Part shown: positions 53,470-64,000 of the stretch, one piece after another
Position numbering within the stretch: the stretch's first letter is position 1
Layout of the letters: every line of letters begins with the position of its first letter
Assembly: GCF_019059575.1 (NCBI RefSeq)
Contig: NW_024882983.1
Span: 1 to 64,000, forward strand
Length of the DNA stretch: 64,000 bases
From: Amphibalanus amphitrite
Taxonomy: Eukaryota > Arthropoda > Thecostraca > Balanomorpha > Balanidae
Reading direction: 5' to 3'
Translations under genes and position numbers: made by a program
The notes under the pieces: model-generated
Told to the model about the DNA's origin: nothing
What the model saw: the letters and a program-made list of their open reading frames with translations, nothing else
Database searches by the model: none

Positions 53470-56400
53470 AGTCTCGTATGCCTAAAGACCACTTAAGGGG
53501 TGCATAGCCAAACATTGGTCTCTTTAGAAGCTTCTAGACTCAAAACGACTGAACCGATCTTCAAGTTTCTAGTGTCAGTCGATGCAGAATTGATGTGGCT
53601 ACAAACATGTTAGATCCGCATTTTCGTCGAGCTTCTACAACTGCCCACTAGTAGGCGCAAATATATGTCATTTTTGGCGCCATCTGGTGGCCAGACCAAA
53701 AACGTCAAGACCTTGAATTTCCCATATGTTGTAGATAGATTCAAGGACTATCGAATGGTGGTAACCGGGTTTCTGTATCTTTCTTAGTTTAGGCAGGAAA
53801 GACCGTTAAGTTGACCTCTGTATTGACTCGTATGCCTAAAAACCACTTAAGGGATGTATAGACAAACATTGGTCTCTTAAGAAGCTTCTAGACTCAAACG
53901 ACTGAACCGATATTCAAGTTTCTAGTGTCAGTCGATGCAGAATTGATGTGGCTACAACATGTTAGAACTGCATTTTCTTTGAATTTCTACAACTGCCCAC
54001 CAGGTGGCGCAAATATATGTCAAATTTGGCACCATCTGGCGGCCAGACCAAAAACGTTCAAACCTTGAATTTCCTATATGTTGTAGATACATTCAAGGAC
54101 TATCAAATGGCGGTAACCGGGTTTCTGTATCTTTCTTAGTTTAGGCAGGAGAGATCGTTAAGTTGACCTCTGTATTGACTCGTATGCCTAAAGACCACTT
54201 AAGGGGTGTATAGCCAAACATTGGTCTCTTTAGAAGCTTTTAGACTCAAAACGACTGAATTGATCTTCAAGTTTCTAGTGTCATTCGATGCAGAATTGAT
54301 GTGGCTACAACATGTTAGAACCGCATTTTCGTCGAACTTCTACAACTGCCCACCAGGTGGCGCGAATATATGTCAAATTTGGCGCCATCTGGCGGCCAGA
54401 CCAAAAACGTCAAGGCCTTGAATTTCCTATGTGTTGTAGATACATTCAAGTACTATCGAATAGTGGTAATCGAGTTTCTGTATCTTTCTCATTTTAGGCA
54501 GGAGAGACCGTTAAGTTGACCTCTGCATTGACTCGTATGCCTAAAGACCACTTACGGGGTGTATAGCCAAACATTGGTCTCTTTAGAAGCTTCTAGACTC
54601 AAAACGACTGAATTGATCTTCAAGTTTCTAGTGTCAGTCGATGCAGAATTGACGTGGCTACAACATGTTAGATCCGCATTTTCGTCAAACTTCTACAACT
54701 GCCCACCAGGTGGCGCAAATATATGTCAAATTTAGCGCCATCTGGCGGCCAGACCAAAAACGTCAAGACCTTGAATTTCCTATATGTTATAGATACATTC
54801 AAGGACTATCGAATGGTGGTAACCAGATTTCTGTATCTTTCTTAGTTTAGGCAGGAGAGACCGTTAAGTTGACCTCTGAATTGACTGGCATGCCTAAAGA
54901 CCACCTAAGGGGTGCATAGACAAACATAGCTCTCTTTAGAAGCTTCTACATTCAATACGACTACACCGATCTTCAAGTTTCTAGTGTCAGTCGATGCAGA
55001 ATGGATGTGGCTACAACATATTAGAACCGCATTTTCGTCGAGCTTCTACAACTGCCCACCAGGTGGCGCAAATATATGTCAATTTTGGCGTCATCTGGCG
55101 GCCAGACCAAAAACGTCAAGACCTTGAATTTCCTATGTGTTGTAGATACATTCAAGGACTATCGAATGGTGGTAATCGAGTTTCTGAATCTTTCTTAGTT
55201 TAGGCAGGAGAGACCGTTAAGTTGACCTCTGCATTGACTCGTATGCCTAAAGACCACTTACGGGGTGTATAGCCAAACATTGGCCTCTTTAGAAGCTTCT
55301 AGACTCAAAACGACTGAATTGATCTTCAAGTTTCTAGTGTCAGTCGATGCAGAATTGACGTGGCTACAACATGTTAGAACCGCATTTTCGTCAAGCTTCT
55401 AGAAATGCCCACCAGGTGGCGGAAATATATGTCAAGCTTGGTGCCATCTGGCCGCCAGACCAAAAACGTCAAGACCTTGAATTTCCTCTAAGTTGTAGAT
55501 ACATTCAAGGACTATCGAATGGCGGTAACAGGGTTTCTGTATCTTTCTTAGTTTAGGCAGGAGAGACCGTTAAGTTGACCTCTGTATTAACCCGCGCACC
55601 GACGGGGGTCTGCGCCAACTTCGCACCGACGGGGGGGGGGGCGGATGACCGCCCCCCCCCCTGAGATCTCGAGAACGAAGCAAGATAGCGACAAGCGGTA
55701 AACGGCATCGGATACGCACGGCCAAGATCTACAATTTTTACTCAGGTCATTTTCAGGTCAGGTCAAAGATGACGTCACAGGGGTCGAAAAAGTCAAAATG
55801 GCGGCGCTAGATATGGAGAGAGTTTTTCTCGAATAACTTTCGAATTAGTCAAGATAGGAACAAACTAAGGGCATCATCGTGATCCTCTCGTCAATCCGCA
55901 TCGAATGATATATATGTTGACCTCGAAAGGTCAAGGTCAAAGGTTGACCTCAGGTCACGTGACCTCGAGGTCATCATGCATATCATTCAATGCGTCTTGA
56001 CGAGCTGAACACAATGAGACCATCCACGCGTCTGTATCTTGTTCCTGTACGGAGTTATTGGCCAAAAACCTTTGGTGACCTTTGATGACGTCACATGACC
56101 TCACAGCCGCCCAACAGCAAAACAGACCTCAAGGTAGCGAAGGTTGATCGTATATGAAGTCATGTATGGTATATGGGGCCATTCCGACCCGTTTTAGTGG
56201 TAAAAACAGGGAGTTGATTTTTCCCCCATTGACTTATAATGGGGAGGTCGCGAAATTGACCTGACCTTAGGTCACCGATATCAAAATTCCGAGATACACA
56301 AAATGTAGCTACTAATGACCTAATAATATCCTGCGACTTTCAAAGGCCTCCGACATCTACTGTAGCTCTGGCACGGTGACAAAGTTGCAAAAAAGTGACT

Positions 56401-58365
56401 TGAGGTTGGGTCATTCAAAGTGACCTGGTGACCTGACCTTAAAAGGTAGGAGGTTCAAACTTGCACACCATGTGTAAAATTGATGAGGTTATAGTCATAC
56501 CAAATTTCGCGGCGCTACGCGCCGCGGTTTTCCCGCTATTCGCGAAAAACCTCAGGGGGGGCGGATATCCGCCCCCCCCGTCGGTGCGCGGGTTAACTCG
56601 TATGCCTAAAGACCACTAAAGGGGTGTATAGACAAACATTGGTCTCTTAAGAAGCTTCTAGACTCAAAACGACTGAACTGATCTTCAAGTTTCTAGTGTC
56701 AGTCGATGCAGAATTGATGTGGCTACAACATGTTAGAACCGCATTTTTGTCGAACTTCTACAACTGCCCACCAGGTGGCGCAAATATATGTCAACTTTGC
56801 CTGAACAAACATAGGTTTCTTTAGAAGCTTCTACATTCAATACGACTACACCGATCTTCAAGTTTCTAGTGTCAGTCGATGCAGAATGGATGTGGCTACA
56901 ACATATTAGAACCGCATTTTCGTCGAGCTTCTACAACCGCCCACCAGGTGGCGCAAATATTTGTCAACTTTGGCGTCATCTGGTGGCCAGACCAAAAACG
57001 TCAAGACCTTGAATTTCCTATGTATTGTAGATACATTCAAGGACTATCGAATGGTGGTAACCGGGTTTCTGTATCTTTCTTAGTTTAGGCAGGAGAGACC
57101 GTTAAGTTGACCTCTGCATTGACTCGTATGCCTAAAGACCACTTACGGGGTGTATAGCCAAACATTAGCCTCTTTAGAAGCTTCTAGACTCGAAACGACT
57201 GAATTGATCTTCAAGTTTCTAGTGTCAGTCGATGCAGAATTGATGTGGCTACAACATGTTAGAACCGCATTTTCGTCGAACTTCTACAACTGCCCACCAG
57301 GTGGCGCAAATGAATGTCAAATCTGGTGGCCAGACCAAAAACGTCAAGACCTTGAATTTCCTATGTGTTTTAGATACATTCAAGGACTATCGAATGCTGG
57401 TAACCGGGTTTCTGTATCTTTCTTAGTTTAGGCAGTAGAGACCGTTAAATTGACCTCTGCATTGACTCGTATGCCTAAAGACCACTTACGGGGTGTATAG
57501 CCAAACAATGGTCTCTTTAGAAGCTTCTAGACTCAAAACGACTGAATTGATCTTCAAGTTTCTAGTGTCAGTCGATGTAGAATTGACGTGGCTACAACAT
57601 GTTAGAACCGCATTTTCGTCGAATTTCTACAACTGCCCACCAGGTGGCGCAAATATATGTCAAGCTTGGTGCCATCTGGCGGCCAGACTAAGAACGTTCA
57701 GACCTTGAATTTCCTCTAAGTTGTAGATACATTCAAGGACTATCGAATGGCGGTAACAGGGTTTCTGTATCTTTCTTAGTTTAGGCAGGAGAGACCGTTA
57801 AGTTGACCTCTGTATTGACTCGTATGCCTAAAGACCACTAAAGGGGTGTATAGACAAACATTGGTCTCTTAAGAAGCTTCTAGACTCAAAACGACTGAAC
57901 CGATCTTCAAGTTTCTAGTGTCAGTCGATGCAGAATTAATGTGGCTACAACATGTTAGAACGGCATTTTCGTCGAACTTCTACAACTGCCCACCAGGTGG
58001 CGCAAATAAATGTCAACTTTGGCGCCATCTGGCGGCCAGACCAAAAACGTCAAGACCTTGAATTTCCTATGTGTTGTAGATACATTCAAGGTCTATCGAA
58101 TGGTGGTAGCCGGGTTTCTGTATCTTTCTTAGTTTAGGCAGGAGAGACCGTTAAGTTGACCTCTGCATTGACTCGTATGCCTAAAGACCACTTACGGGGT
58201 GTATAGCCAAACATTGGCCTCTTTAGAAGCTTCTAGACTCAAAACGACTGAATTGATCATCAAGTTTCTAGTGTCAGTCGATGCAAAATTGATGTGGCTA
58301 CAACATGTTAGAAGCGCATTTTCATCGAGCTTCTAGAACTGCCCACCAGAAGCTTCTAGACTCAA
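53470..58365 (+). repeat. 353-bp array, right (about 12 units)
   Basis: CGTATGCCTAAAGACCAC starts units at 53474, 53829, 54181, 54534, about 54887 and 55240; after the inserted MITE (55587-56596) the array resumes and runs through starts near 57127, 57472, 57824 and 58177. One unit near 56800 carries a deletion. Each full unit contains CCACCAGGTGGCGC followed, 18 bp on, by GCGCCATCTGGCGG or a near variant. The right junction to the 154-bp array (AAAACGACTATGTGCACG) mirrors the left junction. Confidence 0.94.
55587..56596. mobile_element. TTAA MITE family 5 copy 2, nested in the 353-bp array
   Basis: TTAA-CCCGCGCACCGACGG and its inverse, 1010 bp, nearly identical to 18201-19209. Other 353-bp units read TATTGACTCGTATG at this point; here the element sits between TGTA and CTCGTATG with TTAA at each side, so the occupied unit carried TTAA instead of TTGA. 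Confidence 0.95.
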
Positions 58366-61300
58366 AACGACTATGTGCACGCATGCGTACCTATATCTGG
58401 AAAAGTCTTTGATGTCGGTCAAAAGGAGCACTATTTTCGTGTTCAGGAAATCAAGGAGCATCATTCCTGTGATTTTGAGCGAAATCGAAAGGGTCCGCCC
58501 AACGTGCCATATGCAACATATGCAATTTGAATGTGCACGCATGCGTATATCTGGAAGTCTTTGATGTCGGTCAAAAGTAACACTGTTTTCGTGTTCAGGA
58601 GGTCAAGGAGCATCATTCCTGTGATTTTGAGCGAAATCGAAGGGGTCCGCCCAACGTGCCATATGCAACATATGTAATTCGAATGTGCACGCATGCGTAT
58701 ATCTGGAAAAGTCTTTGATGTCGGTCAAAAGGAGCACTATTTTCGTGTTCAGGAGGTCAAGGAGCATCATTCCTGTGATTTTGAACGAAATCGAAGGGGT
58801 CCGCCCAACGTGCCATATGCAACATATGCGATTTGAATGTGCACGGATGCGTATATCTGGAAAAGTCTTTGATGTCGGTCAAAAGTAGCACTGTTTTCGT
58901 GTTCAGGAGGTCAAGGAGCATCATTCCTGTGATTTTGAACGAAATCGAAGGGGTCCGCCCAACGTGCCATATGCAACATATGCAATTTGAATGTGCACGC
59001 ATGCGTATATCTGGAAAAGTCTTTGATGTCGGTCAAAAGTAGCACTGTTTTCGTGTTCAGGAGGTCAAGGAGCATCATTCCTGTGATTTTGAGCGAAATC
59101 GAAGGGGTCCGCCCAACGTGCCATATGCAACATATGCAATTTGAATGTGCACGCATGCGGATATCTGGAAAAGTCTTTGATGTCGGTCAAAAGGAGCACT
59201 ACTTTCGTGTTCAGGAGGTCAAGGAGCATCAATCCTGTGATTTTGAACGAAATCGAAGGGGTCCGCCCAACGTGCCATATGCAACATATGCAATTTGAAT
59301 GTGCACGCATGCGTATATCTGGAAAATCTTTGATGTCGGTCAAAAGGAGCACTGTTTTCGTGTTCAGGAGGTTAAGGAGCATCATTCCTGTGATTTTGAA
59401 CGAAATCGAAGGGGTCCGCCCAAGGTGCCATATGCAACATATGCAATTTGAATGTGCACGGATGCGTATATCTGGAAAAGTCTTTGATGTCGGTCAAAAG
59501 GAGCACTATTTTCGTGTTCAGGAGGTCAAGGAGCATCATTCCTGTGATTTTGAACGAAATCGAAGGGGTCCGCCCAAGGTGCCATATGCAACATATGCAA
59601 TTTGAATGTGCACGCATGCGTATATCTGGAAAAGTCTTTGATGTCGGTCAAAAGTAGCACTATTTTCGTGTTCAGGAGGTCAAGGAGCATCATTCCTGTG
59701 ATTTTGAACGAAATCGAAGGGGTCCGCCCAACGTGCCATATGCAACATATGCAATTTGAATGTGCACGCATGCGTATATCTGGAAAAGTCTTTGATGTCG
59801 GTCAAAAGTAGCACTGTTTTCGTGTTCAGGAGGTCAAGGAGCATCATTCCTGTGATTTTGAACGAAATCGAAGGGGTCCGCCCAACGTGCCATATGCAAC
59901 ATATGCAATTTGAATGTGCACGCATGCGTATATCTGGAAAAGTCTTTGATGTCGGTCAAAAGGAGCACTACTTTCGTGTTCAGGAGGTCAAGGAGCATCA
60001 TTCCTGTGATTTTGAACGAAATCGAAGGGGTCCGCCCAACGTGCCATATGCAACATATGCAATTTGAATGTGCACGCATGCGTATATCTGGAAAAGTCTT
60101 TGATGTCGGTCAAAAGTAGCACTGTTTTCGTGTTCAGGAGGTTAAGGAGCATCATTCCTGTGATTTTGAGCGAAATCGAAGGGGTCTGCCCAACGTGCCA
60201 TATGCAACATATGCAATTTGAATGTGCACGGATGCGTATATCTGGAAAAGTCTTTGATGTCGGTCAAAAGGAGCACTATTTTCGTGTTCAGGAGGTCAAG
60301 GTGCATCATTCCTGTGATTTTGAGCGAAATCGAAGGGGTCTGCCCAACGTGCCATATGCAACATATGCAATTTGAATGTGCACGCATGCGTATATCTGGA
60401 AAAGTCTTTGATGTCGGTCAAAAGGAGCACTATTTTCGTGTTCAGGAGGTCAAGGAGCATCATTCCTGTGATTTTGAGCGAAATCGAAGGGGTCCGCCCA
60501 ACGTGCCATATACAACATATGCAATTTGAATGTACACGCATGCGTATATCTGGAAAAGTCTTTGATGTCGGTCAAAAGTAGCACTGTTTTCGTGTTCAGG
60601 AGGTCAAGGAGCATCATTCCTGTGATTTTGAGCGAAATCGAAGGGGTCCGCCCAACGTGCCATATGCAACATATGCAATTTGAATGTGCACGCATGCGTA
60701 TATCTGGAAAAGTCTTTGATGTCGGTCAAAAGGAGCACTATTTTTGTGTTCAGGAGGTCAAGGAGCATCATTCCTGTGATTTTGAACGAAATCGAAGGGG
60801 TCCGCCCAACGTGCCATATGCAACATATGCAATTTGAATGTGCACGCATGCGTATATCTGGAAAAGTCTTTGATGTCGGTCAAAAGTAGCACTGTTTTCG
60901 TGTTCAGGAGGTCAAGGAGCATCATTCCTGTGATTTTGAGCGAAATCGAAGGGGTCCGCCCAACGTGCCATATGCAACATATGCAATTTGAATGTGCACG
61001 CATGCGTATATCTGGAAAAGTCTTTGATGTCGGTCAAAAGGAGCACTACTTTCGTGTTCAGGAGGTCAAGGAGCATCATTCCTGTGATTTTGAGCGAAAT
61101 CGAAGGGGTCCGCCCAACGTGCCATATGCAACATATGCAATTTGAATGTGCACGCATGCGTATATCTGGAAAAGTCTTTGATGTCGGTCAGAGGGAGCAC
61201 TATTTTCGTGTTCAGGAGGTCAAGGAGCATCATTCCTGTGATTTTGAACGAAATCGAAGGGGTCCGCCCAACGTGCCATATGCAACATATGCAATTTGAA

Positions 61301-61885
61301 TGTGCACGCATGCGTATATCTGGAAAAGTCTTTGATGTCGGTCAAAAGGAGCACTATTTTCGTGTTCAGGAGGTCAAGGAGCATCATTCCTGTGATTTTG
61401 AACGAAATCGAAGGGGTCCGCCCAAGGTGCCATATGCAACATATGCAATTTGAATGTGCACGCATGCGTGTATCTGGAAAAGTCTTTGATGTCGGTCAAA
61501 AGTACCACTGTTTTCGTGTTCAGGAGGTCAAGGAGCATCATTCCTGTGATTTTGAGCGAAATCGAAGGGGTCCGCCCAACGTGCCATATGCAACATATGC
61601 AATTTGAATGTGCACGCATGCGTATATCTGGAAAAGTCTTTGATGTCGGTCAAAAGGAGCACTACTTTCGTGTTCAGGAGGTCAAGGAGCATCATTCCTG
61701 TGATTTTAAACGAAATCGAAGGGGTCCGCCCAACGTGCCATATGCAACATATGCAATTTGAATGTGCACGCATGCGTATATCTGGAAAAGTCTTTGATGT
61801 CGGTCAAAAGGAGCACTATTTTCGTGTTCAGGAGGTCAAGGAGCATCATTCCTGTGACTTTGAACGAAATCGGAGGGGTCCGGCA
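58366..61885 (-). repeat. 154-bp tandem array, right (about 23 units, inverted)
   Basis: Same unit as 48340-52163 in the opposite orientation. Counting from the outer edge inward, the first three unit variants (ATAG, GTAG, GGTAC types) match the left arm in order, and the private GTTTAAAATC variant is in the second unit of both arms. Deeper units differ in order, so the arms started as copies and have since turned over internally. Confidence 0.96.
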
Positions 61886-62437
61886 AGTTCACTTTAGGAC
61901 GAGAAATCTGAATATCACTTGTATTTGCCTCTTTTCTTTGCTCAATAGGTTTATCGACTGTTTTTCGCCCTTTGGTCTAACAATGCCTCTGGTGCTTAAG
62001 ATATTGTTATTGCAGTATGTATAGCTAATGTCCTTCATAAATACGAAGCTGTCACGTGTAAAACGACTCCAAAAAGTGAGAAAAATTGCATGACCTTGAA
62101 CGACCTTGAACTTTAGAGACTTCTCCTGAGAAAACTATGCGACCACGTTTGATGCAAGTTAGTTTTTTGTAAAGAACTACTGAGTCTTAATTATTTCTGA
62201 AATTTTCTTGAAATTTGATGAGGTCCGATTTTTCCGGGAAGTTTACTAACCAGAATATTGTACTAGTAAAACAAACTTGAATAACTTGGAAAATACTTAA
62301 TGTCGGTAAATCAAAAGATGATTTTTGCACTTAGGTGCTCATGGTCTATCTGCTGTGCGATTTTCAGCCAAATCGAAGGGGTCCGCGAATGTGCACGCGA
62401 ATCTGAATGTGAATATGATGCAACTATATGCACGTCC
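61885..62437 (-). repeat. Outer right arm of the palindrome
   Basis: Inverted partner of 47326-48340. It lacks the MITE and so preserves that element's empty target site near 62295. Confidence 0.93.
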
Positions 62438-64000
62438 GCCATCAAAACAGCATATTTACGTCTGGACAACGAGTTGCGGGGAAAAGTGCTGATTGTGTTG
62501 CAGTTTTAGGAGCCGGTGATTAGGCTGGATTTTTGGGTTACTTTTTCGTTCCGATTCATGTATTTCATAGTGTTTGGCTTTTGAATATTTTAGTTCTTTC
62601 AGATAAATATTACTTGCCTTACAACTTTTGTAAAAACGTTTCATTTTTTTATAAGCCGACGTTCAGAGTCCTAAAAATACATCAGCACTACAATCATTGT
62701 AAACAAACAAATGGAGCACCACTTGGCTCTGTTCCAAGGCCATTTTTTAGTTTATCTGGTGGTTTTCTTGCTCTTGTACGTCGTTTTGTTGGATGTTTTG
62801 AATCCCTTAAGATTGACTTATATCATATTTAAGAAGCATGTTGACTGAAAACAATCTGAAGTATCCAGGAGGCTGACAGAGGTCCTGACTACTGAGTGAT
62901 ATCAATATCAAGTTGAACAAGTTATGAAATTTTGGTTGATAAACGCAAGTTGATCGGGCTCATATATCAGCAAGAAAAAGTAAAATTAAAAGAGCTTATT
63001 GTCCAAAAACAAGCTAAAATTTTGCAGACCTTGGAGCAATACTGAAGAGCATGCTGAGCAGGATCATGCCAGAAAATGTTGACTGACGAGCACATATTGA
63101 TGTATTGGTATGAATATTGAATGATAACTTACAACAGCAAGATAAATTAGTGCTAACTATTAAGTAAAATCTAGAATGAATGGACTTGGGCAGTTTTACT
63201 ATGCTTAGATGCTATGCAGATTGTAATGTCCATCAGATACTCAGTGTCTGGCAAATGAAACATGCGATCATTCCATTGCTACTGGAGGAGACAGCTTGGA
63301 TCACTAAATCAACTTTATGTTGATTTTGATGTTAATCATCATCACTGTATTCCTTGAAAAAAGGATTGTAGTAAAATTGTAAATGTGACAATCCATGCAA
63401 CGATGTGATCATATTATGTGTTCATAGTCATTCGTGATAGTCATTATTGGTCCAATATACAATGGCAAAGATCTCAGTCTCAGCGTTTCTTCCTGTGGAT
63501 GGCCAGCAGTGACTCAGAGCTTAGAAGTATTAGTTTTCTTCACAGGGCTGGGATAAAAAGTACTGAGGGTAATCTTCCACCAAGGAACTCTACTTTGACA
63601 TGGTATGAGATGTAGGCACAAGTAGGTAGGTGCTCAGTTCCTATAGTCAGTAGTTGTGTATGTTTAGTCGGGCTAGCTTAGATCAGATTGTTAGTTTTTT
63701 AATTTGCCAAATGTCCATAAAAATGTGACCTGAGCAATGAGCATACCTGAACCTGACTAACCTGACAGCTGACCTAACCTCAATCATCACACATATTTGC
63801 AGCCTACCCAAGACCTGCATGGCAGTAGCACCCAGTTATAGGTAGGTACTCACCCTAACTCAATCTTACCTGCTAACCTTCAACTTGCCAAAAGTTAGCT
63901 CACATTGCCAAGCTGTGTCCAGGGAAACAGTCAACTGAGAACTGGCTCATTGGGTGGCTGGTGTGAGTCTGTGCATTTAAAGTGTTTCTTCTCTGAAGCT
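62438..64000. other. Unassigned stretch
   Basis: AT-rich DNA with no gene, no long frame and no repeat shared with the rest of the window. A 99-codon frame at 62533-62832 has no motif I know. Confidence 0.55.

Larger units (their letters stand above)
47326..62437. mobile_element. Giant hierarchical palindrome (fold-back-like repeat element)
   Basis: The arms meet the outside at ACGTGCATATAGTTGC (left) and its inverse (right). From outside in, each arm has a unique segment of about 550 bp, a 154-bp tandem array, then a 353-bp array. A 142-bp array of five units lies between the two 353-bp arrays. Parts of the unique arms are nearly identical over several hundred bases. No protein is encoded. 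I found no clear TSD. The layout resembles fold-back elements such as Drosophila FB and Galileo, whose arms are tandem repeats, but homology is not shown. Asymmetric insertions (47461-47935 left only; 55587-56596 in the right core only) and unequal copy numbers argue against an assembly fold-back artefact. Confidence 0.83.

Noticed and set aside
54206-58137. Small frames repeated in the 353-bp array (MLEPHFRRTSTTAHQVA and MQNGCGYNILEP types)
   Set aside because: They follow the repeat period, change with every indel between units and have no recognisable domain.
48116-62024. Dozens of near-identical frames on both strands of the 154-bp arrays (MNVHACVYLEKSLMSV and MRAHSNCICCIWHVG types)
   Set aside because: They recur with the 154-bp period, overlap on opposite strands and shift frame each unit. 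They reflect a repeat poor in stop codons, not a protein family.
47300-62460. CRISPR-like or bacterial repeat array
   Set aside because: The 154-bp units are contiguous without unique spacers, and the genomic context is eukaryotic.

Overview
The window is eukaryotic, AT-leaning and very rich in repeats. It looks like an arthropod, possibly a crustacean, but the sequence alone does not settle this. The support is an I-like LINE with an RNase H domain, a pickpocket-type DEG/ENaC channel gene and an ATSHGKG-type transposon protein exon. I could support only one host protein gene, an apparently intronless DEG/ENaC channel on the minus strand at 19551-21308. I saw no rRNA, tRNA gene (only a tRNA-derived SINE), CRISPR array or bacterial-style operon. 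Almost all other structure is mobile or tandem DNA, and many elements have exact target-site duplications (TSDs) that fix their ends.

Layout, left. A fold-back DNA element lies at 1407-2724 (8-bp TSD). A long-inverted-repeat transposon lies at 5216-9353 (4-bp TSD) with one surviving transposase-like exon. A 36-bp minisatellite at 10620-13440 is split by two DNA elements. A dense cluster of TTAA-flanked, piggyBac-like MITEs lies at 14041-19356, with three MITEs nested in a fourth. The channel gene follows. Then come an inverted-repeat element (21775-23835) cut by a SINE and a hAT MITE, and a TTAA element (24719-27257) holding a TA-flanked element that itself holds a third MITE.

Layout, middle. 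A chain of retroelements at 27664-34784 includes an apparently complete two-ORF LINE with an 11-bp TSD and two copies of a SINE-like repeat. The LINE and SINE share a 33-nt 3' hairpin with compensatory stem changes, and both sit at copies of the same TGGGGACAC target motif. A four-unit macrosatellite follows (35612-47297, unit about 1.4-1.5 kb). It carries TACCC arrays and two hAT elements with perfect 8-bp TSDs; one of these hosts a 5'-truncated CR1-like LINE.

Layout, right. From 47326 to 62437 lies a giant hierarchical palindrome of about 15 kb. It has unique outer arms, then 154-bp arrays in opposite orientations (about 25 and 23 copies), then 353-bp arrays in opposite orientations, and a central 142-bp array. 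It encodes no recognisable protein. Most 353-bp units carry two oppositely oriented CTCF-like motifs 18 bp apart. The last 1.5 kb holds nothing I recognise.

Two themes run across families. AGGTCA nuclear-receptor half-sites and TGACGTCA sites are very dense in the MITEs. A loosely conserved module of about 45 bp recurs in several otherwise unrelated elements.
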